Under the pieces are notes generated by a model. The model was not told the DNA's origin. It was given only the letters and a program-made list of their open reading frames with translations, and made no database searches. 64,000 nt of DNA, taken from assembly GCF_000016665.1 (NCBI RefSeq), contig NC_009523.1:5393501-5457500 (forward strand), given 5' to 3'. The translations under genes were made by a program, and so were the position numbers. How positions within the stretch are numbered: the stretch's first letter is position 1; the number at the start of each line of letters is the position of its first letter. Positions 8,290 to 17,757 of the stretch are shown here, one piece after another. This stretch comes from Roseiflexus sp. RS-1. GTDB lineage: Bacteria > Chloroflexota > Chloroflexia > Chloroflexales > Roseiflexaceae.

Positions 8290-9723
8290 TTATTCCAGAA
8301 TATCGACCCGCGCGCTCATGCCAGCCCGCAGCCCGGTGATATCGTCCAGCGCGATGCGCACCCGATAACTGCGCGACAATCCCTGCACCGTCGCGGTTGG
8401 AGCGATGAATTCGACCTTGCCGGTGTATTCGCGGTCGGGAATGCTGCTGACGGTCACCTTCGCCGATTGCCCTTCACGCACCCGGACGATATCCGTGTCG
8501 CTGATCTGGACATCGACGTAGAGGCTGCTCATATCGATGATCTGGATCGCCGGCAGCCCCTGGGTCACGCTCGGATCGCCAGGATCGATGGAGACAATCG
8601 AGATAACGCCATCGAACGGCGCGCGCAGTTCAGCGCGTTCGCGGTTGATCTGCGCCAGCGTCAGCGCCGCCTGCGCCTGTTCCACCGCTGCGCGCGCTGC
8701 GGCTTTCTGCGATTCACGCGGATCTGGCACAATACGCGCTTCCTGGGCGCGCGCCTGCGCCAGCGCTGCCCTGGCTGCCGCAAGCCGGTCCGGATCGGGC
8801 GGCAACCGGAGTTTTTCGAGAGTCAGGCGCGCCTGTTCGACCTGCGCTTCCGCTGCCCGGATGCCGGTCACTTCCGCCTGGCGCGCGCTCTCGGCGCCCT
8901 TCACCGCCAGTTCGAGCGCCTTTTCCGCCTGGCGCAATCCGGCTTCCGCCTGGACGAACTGGGCATAGTAGTTTTCGCGCTGCCCATCGCTCAGTTTGTT
9001 GGGCACGCGCTGACCGTTGGGCGCTGCCACTTCGGGAACGATCGGGTCGTTGCCGGTATCGCGTGCATACTCCCAGTTATACTTCGCCTGCGCATACCGC
9101 GCCTGCGCCTGTGTCAGCGCTGCCGCCGCCTGTTCCATCTGGATCTCAGCCTGGGTCTTGGCGAACGAGAGACGGTCGCGGGTGGCTTGCAGATTGGCTT
9201 CGGCTGCCGCGAGCGCCGCCTCTGCCATACGAATATCCTGCTCCTTCGGTCCGCGTTGCAGCGCCTCGAGCGCCGCCTGCGCCTGCGCGACGGCGGCGCG
9301 CGCTGCGTTGAGATCCACCTGGCGCGGCGCTTCGGTCAGCGCAGCTTCCTGCGCCAGTGCGTTGGCGAGCGCTGCTTTCGCCTGCTCCAGTTGCTGATCG
9401 AACGCGCGCGTGTCGAGAATAGCGAGCAGATCGCCCTTTTTGACAATATCGCCTTCCTTGACGAACACCTGTGCGACAGTTCCTTGCACCTGGAACGACA
9501 GGTTGGCATCCTGCGCGCTCTTGACTTCGCCGATGCCGGTGACGCCTAACTGGATCGGTTGACTGGTCGGTAACGGCACGAGCGTCGGCACAGGGACGGT
9601 CGGCGCGACCGCCGTCGGTGCACCAACGGTCGGTGAAGGCGCAGCAGACTGTGCGCCACACGCCGCCAGTACAAGAGCGGTCAAACCTGCTACGACGCCT
9701 GTGATCACACGATCACGTTTCAC
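8290..9723 (-). CDS. RND efflux membrane fusion lipoprotein (HlyD/AcrA family)
   Basis: The product is the periplasm-type adaptor of an RND pump. It has a lipoprotein signal with lipobox LAAC (Cys about residue 22), a Pro/Thr-rich linker, a biotinyl-lipoyl-like half-motif (FVKEGDIVKKGDLLAILD), then an unusually long Ala/Gln/Glu-rich coiled coil from about residue 105 to 360, the second lipoyl half (LRAPFDGVISIVSIDPGD) and a C-terminal beta-barrel. The 477 residues exceed a standard AcrA mainly through the hairpin. It follows the transporter gene by 91 bp on the same strand, so the two form an operon. No outer-membrane channel gene is nearby, which fits a phylum usually described as lacking a conventional outer membrane. 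Confidence 0.92.
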   Translation of the reverse strand: MKRDRVITGVVAGLTALVLAACGAQSAAPSPTVGAPTAVAPTVPVPTLVPLPTSQPIQLGVTGIGEVKSAQDANLSFQVQGTVAQVFVKEGDIVKKGDLLAILDTRAFDQQLEQAKAALANALAQEAALTEAPRQVDLNAARAAVAQAQAALEALQRGPKEQDIRMAEAALAAAEANLQATRDRLSFAKTQAEIQMEQAAAALTQAQARYAQAKYNWEYARDTGNDPIVPEVAAPNGQRVPNKLSDGQRENYYAQFVQAEAGLRQAEKALELAVKGAESARQAEVTGIRAAEAQVEQARLTLEKLRLPPDPDRLAAARAALAQARAQEARIVPDPRESQKAAARAAVEQAQAALTLAQINRERAELRAPFDGVISIVSIDPGDPSVTQGLPAIQIIDMSSLYVDVQISDTDIVRVREGQSAKVTVSSIPDREYTGKVEFIAPTATVQGLSRSYRVRIALDDITGLRAGMSARVDILE

Positions 9724-9814
9724 GGTACGATTCTCCTCTTATGTGGACTGGTGTCGATTGATCTTCTCTTCCTTCCCTGATGCCGCTGAAACCTGCGCAA
9801 GGAACAACCCGGCA

Positions 9815-12800
9815 CTATTGTTCTTCGGCTCGGACCGGCGGCGAACTCACCGGTTCGTGTCCGTTCGGCTCGCCAGCAGCGGCGTGGTTTGGCGGCGCAA
9901 TGACCGATCCACCATTCGGAACAGCCAGCGCGACCGCTGGAGCGCTGCCGTTGACAGGAACCATGCTTTCTGCCGCAAGCGCCGCCTGTTCTTCCGCCCA
10001 TCCTTCGGGGTCGAAGCGGCGGCGGAACCAGGTCGATACCCGTTCGGTGAACGACTCCATCAGGCTGTACGCTGTCGGCACAACCAGGAGCGTCAGTAGC
10101 ATCGAGGTCATCAACCCGCCGATCAGCACGGTCGCTAGCCCTTTGCGGAACTCGCCGCCCTCGCCGGTTCCGACCAGGTGAATGCCCATAGCCACCGGCA
10201 AAGCGCCCGCCACCAGCGATAGCGTGGTCATCAGGATCGGACGAAGACGGATAGCGCCAGCCAGTTCGAGCGCCGCGTGCTTGTCGAGACCGGCGCGCCG
10301 CAGGCGGTTGGTGAAGTCAACCAGCAGGATCGAGTTCTTCACCACCAGACCGAGCAGCATGATCAGACCGATCATGCCGGTGATGTCCAGATCGATGTTG
10401 ATCAGGCGCAGCGCCAGGAAGGCGCCGATGAAACTGAACGGCATCGCCACCATGATCACCAGCGGTTGGGTAAATGACCCAAACTGCGACGCCAGCACCA
10501 TATAGACGAAGATCACCGACAGAAGCATCGCCAGCAGGAGCGACTCGAACCCTTCCGTCTGCTGTTGCGCCAGACCGGTAAACTCAGCGAACACGGTCGG
10601 CGGAATGAGACCTTTTGCATCGAGACGCTGCTGGAGTTCAGCCTGCACCTCGCCGAGGTTGCGTCCCTGGAGGTTTGCACCAATGATCACCTGGTTGAGT
10701 TTGTTGTAGCGTCGGATCGTCTGCGGCGTTGACGCCAGTTCGATCGTGCCGAGCGACGTCAGCGGAACCGCGCCGCTGCGGGTCGGAATGGCGATGTTCT
10801 GGAGCGCCGCCGGTGTGGCGCGGTCTTCGGGGCGGAGGCGTACCACAATATCGACATCCTGCCCCGCCTGCCGCAGGACAGTGGCGCGGTCGCCATTCAC
10901 CAGCGCACGCACCGACGCGGCGATCTCATCATTGGTGATGCCCAGATCGCCGATGCGCTCCGGATCGGCGACGAAGCGCAGTTCCGGCTTACCGGGGCGG
11001 TAGCTGGTGTCAATATCGACAACGCCGGGAATGGCTGCCATCTCCGCCTTAATCTGCTCGATCAGCGGCGCCAGGTTCTGTACCGGCTCGGTCGTTTGCA
11101 GGCTCAACTGCAACTGCCGCCCGGTGACGCCGGTGCTGGTCGGCACACCAATCGAAGGCAGGCCAAAGGTCAGGTTCGGCAGGAACGCCAGTTGCGGGCG
11201 CAGGCGCTCTTCTGCCGCGCGGGTGGGAACCTCGTCCTTCAGGCGCACGAAGAACTCAGCGCGCTCCGGCGCGCCGGAGAAGCCAACCGTGCTGATGACC
11301 GACTCGACATCGGGATCGGCGAGCAGAACTTCCTCCGCCTGACGCGCCAGGCGGTCAGTCTCGACAAGCGCCGTGCCGGGGGGCAACTCGAACCCGACCA
11401 GGAACTCACCTGCATCCTGTTGCGGGAAGAAACTGAACTTCAACCCGCTGGCAACCACCACACTCAGCACCAGCACGATAACGGCGGTAGCGATGACGAT
11501 CAGGCGATTGCGCAGGCTGCTCAGGCTCCAGGAAAGGATGCGTTCGTAGAAGCGTCCCAGCGGACCGGGATCTTCTTCCGCTTCGTGGAGCAGACCGGCA
11601 TCCGCCTGGTTCGGGTCGATACCGCGCAGATGACGCGCCGCGCGACCGACATCGCCGGTGTGTGAATGGGCTTCATCGTGCGGGTGCGGCTGCACCTTTT
11701 GACGGCGGAAGAGATTGGCGGAAAGCATCGGCGCGAACATGAACGCTTCCACCAGCGAGAGCAGAATAGCAACTGCAATTGTGATACCGAACGACTTGAA
11801 GATGATGCCGGTGGTGCCCGATGTAAACGTCACCGGCACGAACACGGCGACAACTGTCAGGGTCATCGCCACAACCGAAAGCGCCACTTCCGCCGTGCCT
11901 TTGCTGGCGGCGACGCGCGGCGTCTCACCGCGTTGCGTGTGGCGGAAGATATTCTCGCGCACCACAATCGCGTCGTCGATCACCAACCCGACGCAGAGCG
12001 CCAGCGCCAGCAGCGTGATCAGGTTGATCGACAACCCGAAAAGCGGCATCAGCGCAAAGGTGCCCATCAAAATGATCGGCAGACCCGCCATCGTCACCAG
12101 CGTGTTACGGTCGCGGATGAAGGTCAGCACCACCAGCAGACCGATAGCAATTGCCAGAACAAGCACCTTATCGACCGGGATGCCAATGGCAGGCAGGATG
12201 ACGAGACCAACGAGCGCAATTGCGGCAGGAGCGGCAGCGGTGACGAGCATGTTGCGCACGCCGCTGAAGAACATCATCACCACCAGCAGTGCCGCAACCG
12301 ATGCATAGATCAGTTCTTCGAGCGAACTGATAGTCGACTGGCGCACAGCTTCAGAGGCGTCGCGCGGCACAATATAGGTCAGATCGCTGCGAGCGCCGAG
12401 TGCGCGCTCAAGCGCCGCCTTCGCATTATCGGCCACGGCGACGGTATTGGCGCCGCTCTGCTTGCGAACGTCGATAATAATGGCTTCGACTCCGTTGAGA
12501 CGGGTAAAACTCTTCTTCTCCGCCACGCCGTCTTCGATGGTGGCCACATCACCGATGCGGTATGGCGTGCCGGTGATCTGAATCCTGGCAATATCGTCTG
12601 GCGTTTGCAACAGCGAAGGCGCACGCAGATTGATCTCCTGCGCCCCGGCATTGATCGTGCCAAGCCCGAGATTGACATTCGCCTGCTGCAACGAGCGCGT
12701 GATCTGAACCGGAAGAATGCCGTAGGCGCGCAGTTTCTCCAGATCCATCAATACATTGATCTGCCGTTGCAGACCGCCGGAGACCTGCACCGAGCCGACG

Positions 12801-13348
12801 CCTTCGGCGCGCTGGATGATCGGTGCAATGTCGTTATCCACAATGCGGCGCACCTCAAGCGGCGACAGGTTCTGCGTACTGGCGATGGCGAATGAAACGA
12901 TCGGCACCGCGTTCGGGTCGAACTTCTGGAAGATCGGGTCGCGCACATCGCGTGGCAGCGTTGGGCGGATGGCATTCACCTTTTCGCGCACATCCTGCTC
13001 GGCGCGGTTGACGTCGGTACCCTCTTTGAATTCAAGTAAGATCAATGCCACTCCTTCACTGGCATTGGTGGTAATGTTCTCGATTCCCTCGATGGTGTTG
13101 ACTGCGTCTTCAATCGGTTTGGCCACCTGATCGGCGACGCTTTCCGGACCGGCGCCAGGGTAGGGAACGGTGACTGCAATCACCGGCACCTCGAAATCGG
13201 GAAGGAGATTGACCGGCAACGAACGGAATGCCAGAATGCCGAACACGATTGTCAGCAGCATAAGCATGGTGACAAACACCGGCTGACGGATCGAGGTGTC
13301 GGAAATCGGCATGCCATTGAGCTTCTCTTCACGTCGTTGGATAGCCAT
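9815..13348 (-). CDS. RND-family efflux transporter (AcrB/MexF type)
   Basis: The transporter is a proton-driven inner-membrane pump of about 1177 residues. It begins MAIQRREEKLNG and continues with the typical N-terminal helix segment SIRQPVFVTMLMLLTIVFG. Porter-domain segments include PNAVPIVSFAIAS, and TM4 carries the proton-relay aspartates in LCVGLVIDDAIVVRENI. A second transmembrane block ends with GLVVKNSILLVDFTNRLR. A His/Asp-rich insertion (HPHDEAHSHTGD) of about 50 residues sits after the first block. GGAGG nine bases before the ATG at 13346-13348 decides the start. It is divergent from a TetR gene that probably regulates it. Substrates are unknown. Confidence 0.95.
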   Translation of the reverse strand: MAIQRREEKLNGMPISDTSIRQPVFVTMLMLLTIVFGILAFRSLPVNLLPDFEVPVIAVTVPYPGAGPESVADQVAKPIEDAVNTIEGIENITTNASEGVALILLEFKEGTDVNRAEQDVREKVNAIRPTLPRDVRDPIFQKFDPNAVPIVSFAIASTQNLSPLEVRRIVDNDIAPIIQRAEGVGSVQVSGGLQRQINVLMDLEKLRAYGILPVQITRSLQQANVNLGLGTINAGAQEINLRAPSLLQTPDDIARIQITGTPYRIGDVATIEDGVAEKKSFTRLNGVEAIIIDVRKQSGANTVAVADNAKAALERALGARSDLTYIVPRDASEAVRQSTISSLEELIYASVAALLVVMMFFSGVRNMLVTAAAPAAIALVGLVILPAIGIPVDKVLVLAIAIGLLVVLTFIRDRNTLVTMAGLPIILMGTFALMPLFGLSINLITLLALALCVGLVIDDAIVVRENIFRHTQRGETPRVAASKGTAEVALSVVAMTLTVVAVFVPVTFTSGTTGIIFKSFGITIAVAILLSLVEAFMFAPMLSANLFRRQKVQPHPHDEAHSHTGDVGRAARHLRGIDPNQADAGLLHEAEEDPGPLGRFYERILSWSLSSLRNRLIVIATAVIVLVLSVVVASGLKFSFFPQQDAGEFLVGFELPPGTALVETDRLARQAEEVLLADPDVESVISTVGFSGAPERAEFFVRLKDEVPTRAAEERLRPQLAFLPNLTFGLPSIGVPTSTGVTGRQLQLSLQTTEPVQNLAPLIEQIKAEMAAIPGVVDIDTSYRPGKPELRFVADPERIGDLGITNDEIAASVRALVNGDRATVLRQAGQDVDIVVRLRPEDRATPAALQNIAIPTRSGAVPLTSLGTIELASTPQTIRRYNKLNQVIIGANLQGRNLGEVQAELQQRLDAKGLIPPTVFAEFTGLAQQQTEGFESLLLAMLLSVIFVYMVLASQFGSFTQPLVIMVAMPFSFIGAFLALRLINIDLDITGMIGLIMLLGLVVKNSILLVDFTNRLRRAGLDKHAALELAGAIRLRPILMTTLSLVAGALPVAMGIHLVGTGEGGEFRKGLATVLIGGLMTSMLLTLLVVPTAYSLMESFTERVSTWFRRRFDPEGWAEEQAALAAESMVPVNGSAPAVALAVPNGGSVIAPPNHAAAGEPNGHEPVSSPPVRAEEQ

Positions 13349-13546
13349 GCACGTCTGCCTCCAGGTTATCGTATGAATGTCGCAGATATGGGTGTACAAC
13401 AAGAACGCGGCGAAGGACATCGTCCCGACGCCTGCGCCGCGTTGCGCGTCGCGCCTTTACAACAAGACTACTATACAGTAAAATGTCTTTACGCGCAAGT
13501 AGGAATTTTGACCGGTTGGTAGGTTTTTTACTTCATCTCAACAATA

Positions 13547-13558
13547 CGCACCGGTGCG
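13547..13558. promoter_or_regulatory. Candidate TetR operator palindrome
   Basis: A perfect 12-bp palindrome CGCACCGGTGCG lies in the 238-bp gap between the divergent RND and tetR genes, 28 bases before the tetR ATG. TetR-family proteins usually bind short palindromes placed like this, so autoregulation is plausible. Confidence 0.45.
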
Positions 13559-13586
13559 CATGCTGGATGTCGCATAGAGGAGGATT

Positions 13587-14195
13587 ATGACCCTGACACT
13601 TCGTGAGCGTCAGAAACAGGCGCTGCGTGAGGAAATCATGAACGCCGCCCAGGAACTGGTGGCGGAAAAGGGATACGGCGCCATGTCGATGGACGAACTG
13701 GCTGCCAGGGTTGGCATTTCCAAGCCAACGCTCTACGCTCATTTCGCCAACAAGGACGAACTGGTCATCGAGGCGGCGACACGCGAAATGAAGCAGATGA
13801 TTGCGCTGATCGAGTCCCAGGCTGACCGGTCGCCCATGGATCAGTTATGTTTCATCATGCGCCAGATTCTGCAACGTCAGGTGCAGATGCATACGCTGGG
13901 CATCGGTCCGTGGCCTGAGATCTTCCGACTGCTCTGCGCGCACGATGAGGCGCTGGGGTATATGCAGCGCATCGGCGGCGACATTGTGGCGCTGGTGCAG
14001 CAGGGGATTGCGGAAGGGGAAATCGACCCTGCGCTTGATCCGGAAGCGGTGGTGCGCGCCTTTTTCGGGCTGGCGAGCGCGTTGCATAAGTGGTATGTGG
14101 CAGCGCCCGGTCCCGGCGATCCGCAGCGCGCCGCCGACAGTCTGGTAGAGATCTTTATGCGCGGCGTGCGTCGCAGTCATGACAGCGCCGAATGA
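13587..14195 (+). CDS. TetR/AcrR family transcriptional regulator
   Basis: The 202-residue protein has the TetR DNA-binding domain at its N-terminus: INAAQELVAEKG-like helix 1 (here MNAAQELVAEKGYGAMS), then MDELAARVGISKPTLYAHF, the helix-turn-helix, then ANKDELVIEA. The ligand-binding C-terminal half is of the TetR_C type and ends with the segment ADSLVEIFMRGVRR. GAGGAGGATT before the ATG is a strong ribosome binding site. Its divergence from the RND pump operon is the classic arrangement for a repressor of an efflux system. A short stretch of the 3' end of a paralogue is found at 17755-17817. Confidence 0.92.
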   Translation: MTLTLRERQKQALREEIMNAAQELVAEKGYGAMSMDELAARVGISKPTLYAHFANKDELVIEAATREMKQMIALIESQADRSPMDQLCFIMRQILQRQVQMHTLGIGPWPEIFRLLCAHDEALGYMQRIGGDIVALVQQGIAEGEIDPALDPEAVVRAFFGLASALHKWYVAAPGPGDPQRAADSLVEIFMRGVRRSHDSAE

Positions 14196-14516
14196 TGTAT
14201 AGCGGTTCTCAGATACGTTGACCCCTGTCCGGGTCTGCCGTGTCGTGCGGGGCGCCCGTTTCCGGCAGAGCGTAGACCGAAATTCATTTCGGTCACCGTG
14301 TTTGGCAGCGCGATTCTGGGAGCGTTCAACCCTGTCCAATTGGTTCAACCTCTATGGGAACGGCTATGTTTCTTCGCTATAGGAGGCGCTATCGGCAGGA
14401 GCGGCGCGACGACGATCCTGCTGTCGGAGATCGAGGCGCGGTACGTCGACGGAGCGAACGTTCGAGGTGCGGGCTGTAAGACGTTGCTATGCGCACAACG
14501 CGCAGAGGAGACCGCA
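14196..14516. other. Intergenic region with one hairpin
   Basis: This gap holds a perfect 9-bp-arm inverted repeat, GACCGAAAT (14275-14283) and ATTTCGGTC (14286-14294), with a two-base centre. It could terminate tetR or serve as an operator. No gene is apparent. Confidence 0.5.
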
Positions 14517-15758
14517 ATGCAAGAGCAGGACGTCATCCTGAAGCGGCAGAAGTACAACACGCGGTTCAAGAACGGCGATATGGACTTCATGTTCAACTGG
14601 GCGCTGGGTGTGAGCCAGATTGTCGGTATGTCGCCATCACAGGTCTTCTACGCCGTCCACGATATCAGAGACGGCGATCCAGACGGTTGGCGCGATGGTT
14701 TCTGGCGTCAGGGCGATTATCAGGTCGAACGGGCGCGAGAGTTTCTCAAACACGGTCAGCAACTGGCGGCTGGACAGTTGCACCTCGGTGCCGCATATGC
14801 GTACCGTTCGGCGTTGCAATACACCCACCCCAGCGCCAGCGATTTCAATACGCGCGTGCAAACAATGGAGCGCGCGTTTCAGCAGGGTGTCCACCTGATC
14901 GGCATCCCGATGCGTCCTATCGAGATTCCGTTCGAGCACGCCGCACTGCCGGGTTATTATCTGGAGCACGATGAGCAGTCGCGCCCGGTTGTGATGATGG
15001 TCGGCGGCGGGGATACATTCCGTGAAGACCTGTTCTACTTTGCGGGGTACCCTGGCTGGAAACGCGGCTACAACGTGGTGATGGTCGATCTGCCGGGGCA
15101 GGGTGTCACGCCAGACCGGGGGCTGCACTTCCGTGCAGACATGGAACGACCGATCAGCGCCGTGCTGGACTGGCTCGAAGCGCACTCCGCCGCTCGTCCC
15201 ACGCAGATCGCCATCTACGGCGTCAGCGGAGGCGGATACACGACGGCGCTGGCAGTGTCGTCCGACCCGCGCATCAGCGCCTGGATTGCCAGCACTCCCA
15301 TTTTCGATCTGGTCGAAGTGTTCCGACGCGAGTTCGGCAGCGCGATGAAAGCGCCCGGCTGGGTGATCAACACGTTCATGCGGTTGGCGGGCATGCTGAA
15401 CAAAAGTGCGGAGATCAATCTCGACAAGTATGCCTGGCAATTTGGCGCAACCGATTTCAAGAGCGTCGTTGATGGCGTCGTTGCCCTGGCAAAGCGAGTG
15501 GACTACACGGGGATCGCCACGCCATCATTGTTTCTCATGAGCGAAGGGGAAGGCGATGAACTCAAGCGCCAGACGCTCGAAATATACCATGATCTCCGTC
15601 GACGCGGCGTCGACGTCACTCTCTGCGAATTTACCGCCGCCGAAGGTGCAGACGGTCACTGCCAGGTGAACAATCTGCGGCTGGCGCACCTGGTCATCTT
15701 CGACTGGCTCGACCGCGTGTTTGGGCATACGCCAGGCGATAGGCGACTGTGGGTGTGA
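14517..15758 (+). CDS. Alpha/beta hydrolase, FrsA/dihydropseudooxynicotine-hydrolase-like
   Basis: The 413-residue product has an N-terminal helical cap region (about residues 1-140) followed by an alpha/beta hydrolase fold. The oxyanion region is MMVGGGDTFRED, the nucleophile elbow is IYGVSGGGYTT (GxSxG form), and a histidine near the end sits in GADGHCQVNN. This layout matches carbon-carbon or ester hydrolases of the DUF1100/FrsA group. Start: ATG at 14517-14519 has GAGGAG six bases upstream; the open frame extends 73 codons further back through non-conserved sequence. It stands alone and the natural substrate is unknown. Confidence 0.85.
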   Translation: MQEQDVILKRQKYNTRFKNGDMDFMFNWALGVSQIVGMSPSQVFYAVHDIRDGDPDGWRDGFWRQGDYQVERAREFLKHGQQLAAGQLHLGAAYAYRSALQYTHPSASDFNTRVQTMERAFQQGVHLIGIPMRPIEIPFEHAALPGYYLEHDEQSRPVVMMVGGGDTFREDLFYFAGYPGWKRGYNVVMVDLPGQGVTPDRGLHFRADMERPISAVLDWLEAHSAARPTQIAIYGVSGGGYTTALAVSSDPRISAWIASTPIFDLVEVFRREFGSAMKAPGWVINTFMRLAGMLNKSAEINLDKYAWQFGATDFKSVVDGVVALAKRVDYTGIATPSLFLMSEGEGDELKRQTLEIYHDLRRRGVDVTLCEFTAAEGADGHCQVNNLRLAHLVIFDWLDRVFGHTPGDRRLWV

Positions 15759-15792
15759 AGCAGTGACACAGCATTGGGTTTCAGGGAGACCT

Positions 15793-15915
15793 TCAGCGGT
15801 AGCGACGCATAGCGCGCCGCACGGGAATGGGGCGCTCCCGGAGACGCAGAGCGGCGCGACGCGACGCGAAGACAATCAGGGCGATGGCAGAAGCGATGAG
15901 AAGTGCCGTCATCAT
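15793..15915 (-). CDS. 40-aa single-span membrane peptide
   Basis: A very short gene is supported by a perfect AAAGGAGG ribosome binding site seven bases before tandem ATG codons (15910-15915). The product begins MMTALLIASAIALIVF, one hydrophobic helix of about 16 residues, and ends in a strongly basic tail (RRAALRLRERPIPVRR and a few more residues). It has no recognisable family. The helix plus cationic tail suggests insertion in the membrane with the tail in the cytoplasm, or a type I toxin-like peptide; both are inference. Confidence 0.6.
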   Translation of the reverse strand: MMTALLIASAIALIVFASRRAALRLRERPIPVRRAMRRYR

Positions 15916-16161
15916 GGGTTCCTCCTTTGGGGTGAGCATCGGTCGAGCGCCGTGCCGCGTTTCTTCTGATGGGTAGTATAGCAGCACATTTGACCGCCAT
16001 CTATAGGTGAAACGTCCTGTTGCGCCCCAGTACGTCGGTTGGTGACAGAATGGCATTTTGTGGTACGTGTGGAGAGGGCGGGGGAGTCTCTTAAGGGTAG
16101 ATCCTGGGAGTGATGAGTGATTTTCCGCAATCCCGTGCGCCGTTGCCCCTCATCCCCCCTG

Positions 16162-16190
16162 CCCCCTTCTCCCACAAGGGGAGAAGGGGG
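16162..16190. repeat. Long perfect hairpin of C- and G-rich arms
   Basis: Arms CCCCCTTCTCCC and GGGAGAAGGGGG pair perfectly around ACAAG. Its sequence type is widespread in intergenic regions of several phyla and may act as a terminator or as a dispersed repeat. Confidence 0.7.
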
Positions 16191-16288
16191 AGTTTAGGCA
16201 TCCTGATGCCTGAAACCAACGCACCGAGGTTGCTAACTTTGCGGTTCTTCAGGAGAAGGGGGAGTTTAGGCATCCTGATGCCTGAAAC
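16181..16288. repeat. Two direct copies of a 36-bp unit with an internal palindrome
   Basis: Copies at 16181-16216 and 16253-16288 appear identical. Each contains the inverted repeat GGCATCCTGATGCC. The copies are 36 bp apart and the spacer is unrelated sequence. Confidence 0.8.
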
Positions 16289-16409
16289 GGGAGATGGCAC
16301 GCAGGGGCTTCCAAAAAACCTGCACCTGTCAGGCGGGGGGGTTGCTCGATCAGTGATGAAACTCTGAAGGATGCGCCAGGATACGTGCACCCTTCGCGCT
16401 GCTTTCCTC

Positions 16410-16800
16410 TCACCCCTCGCTGCTGCCGCTCCCGTTCCTCCCCAGCCGGTCGCAGGCATATGTCTCGCTCAGCGTCGGCAGGGCGACCGCCGCAGGTATG
16501 GGGAAGGTCGGGGCGGTGGCGCTCGGCGTCGCTGCGCGAGTAGCAGTGGCGGTCGCCGTCGCGGTAATGGTAGGGGTTGGGGCGCCGCCAGACGGCGCGC
16601 CGCGTTCCGGCGTAAAGTTGTCAAGTGTTACATACCATGCGTGATCTGACCATTACTGCCACCCACCTGATACACCATACTGTTCGCCATTCAGCCAACA
16701 TCGGGAGCCACCCTGAAACCGGAAAGCGTAGCAATAAGTGGAAATGCATCTGCTCGACGCACTGCAGTCGATCTGCGCACCGAAGAGCTGTGCTGGCGTT
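16410..16800 (-). pseudogene. Decayed secreted protein remnant with Thr/Ala-rich tail
   Basis: In one frame I can read protein-like segments such as YAFRFQGGSRCWLNGEQY, then a TAA stop near 16657-16659, then HAWYVTLDNFTPERG. A low-complexity tail follows (PTPTITATATATATRAATP) and the frame ends at TGA 16410-16412. The segments look like a beta-rich exported domain followed by a linker. There is no start codon or signal peptide in frame, so the gene is broken at both ends of the readable part. No family can be named. Confidence 0.4.
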
Positions 16801-17020
16801 GCCTTCAGTTATGTGGACTACTTTGCCCCACCTTTGTTCCGTACAACGCTGAAGCTCACCTGTAGTGGACACAGATTAGAACAGAGCAAATGTGTCTCTT
16901 TCGCCAAGTGATAGCGCTTCTTGTACGGCAAAGATCAGGTGTGCTGTGCTCGACTTTTCGAGTGACCCGAAGGCAATCAGCCTGCCGCCGCGACTCGCAT
17001 CGAGCAGAGCTTTACTGTCC

Positions 17021-17398
17021 CTAGTGCTCAGCGGCAGGCGATAGATCATCAGTTGCTGCGCTTTGTTGGGCAGTGTCACTTCGCGCGACCGCTAACAGCT
17101 TCTCTTCGAATGTCTGCAGGTTACAAACGGTCATTGAGAACAGCGATGAGAGTGTACCACAACGATTATCAGGCACGTCTGTTAGCACCATGAACGAATG
17201 GTCAGGGTCGAGTCCCAGAAGGCGCGCAAACTTGGAATACTTTGCTGCGTGTTGCTGGTAGTCACCGGACTTAGCCTCAATCCAGTAGATTGACGATCCG
17301 ATTGAGGCCAGGATGTCGAGTTCAAAATCATCACCGTTGGGGAGAGTGATTTGGGGATTAATGAGATACTCGAAACCTAGTACTTGACCACACTGGTC
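17021..17398 (-). pseudogene. PD-(D/E)XK nuclease fragment (DUF1887/Card1-like C-terminal part)
   Basis: The open frame of 126 codons reads GFEYLINPQITLPNG, then DDFELDILASIGSSIYWIE, then AKSGDYQQHAAKYSK. That is the ELD...EAK arrangement of PD-(D/E)XK nucleases, as seen in the C-terminal nuclease domain of the Card1/Can2/DUF1887 group. Upstream it ends at TGA beside the IS630 fragment, so its N-terminal half is lost. Downstream a frame change near 17079 leads to another short plausible stretch (16876-17079, containing AHLIFAVQEALSLGERD), which may be its displaced tail. It is non-functional as it stands. Confidence 0.5.
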
Positions 17399-17446
17399 TC
17401 ATAGGGTATTCTTTCTTCCACACTCCTCTCGTGGAGTGAAGGAGCC

Positions 17447-17757
17447 ATGCCCAGACCCAAAGCATACGTGGTGACGCTGACCGAAACGGAGCGCTTGTCC
17501 CTGCTTGATCTCCTGAAGAAGGGGGAAGTGAAAGCCCGGATGGTTACTCGGGCCCGGATTCTGCTCCGTTCCGCAGAGGGCGCGACCGATCAATCGAGAG
17601 CCGATGTGCTCAAGGTGAATCCGCAGACGGTGCGGAACATCCGAAAACGGTTCGTAGAGGAGGGGCTGGAAGCCGCTGTGCAGGAGCGCCCCCGGCCTGG
17701 CGCCCAGCCGAAACTGGACAGCAAACAGGAGGCGTTCCTGATCGCCCTGGCCTGCAG
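17447..17757 (+). pseudogene. IS630-family transposase, N-terminal fragment
   Basis: The frame begins MPRPKAYVVTLTETERLSL and contains the helix-turn-helix region of IS630/Tc1-like transposases: ARMVTRARILLRSAEG, then VLKVNPQTVRNIRKRFVEEG, then AAVQERPRPGAQPKLDSKQ. It ends at LIALACSA, where the usual PPEG continuation should follow, and none of the DDE catalytic domain is present. The break falls exactly where the 3' end of a tetR-like gene begins. The ribosome binding site AAGGAG remains in front of the ATG. Confidence 0.85.

Larger units (their letters stand above)
15916..16409. other. Repeat-rich intergenic region
   Basis: No gene is supported here. The segment holds a long perfect hairpin (16162-16190) and two copies of a 36-bp repeat (16181-16216 and 16253-16288), listed separately. 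Confidence 0.6.

Noticed and set aside
11666-12895. 409-codon frame antisense to the RND transporter gene
   Set aside because: Shadow frame full of His, Arg and Gln; the minus-strand frame has clear RND motifs.
16621-16872. 83-codon minus-strand frame in the decayed region
   Set aside because: It is out of frame with the protein-like segments that I could read there; it is a by-product of decay.
16876-17079. 67-codon minus-strand frame
   Set aside because: It may be the displaced tail of the nuclease remnant, but it is too short and its start too weak to list as a gene by itself. It is mentioned under the nuclease remnant.
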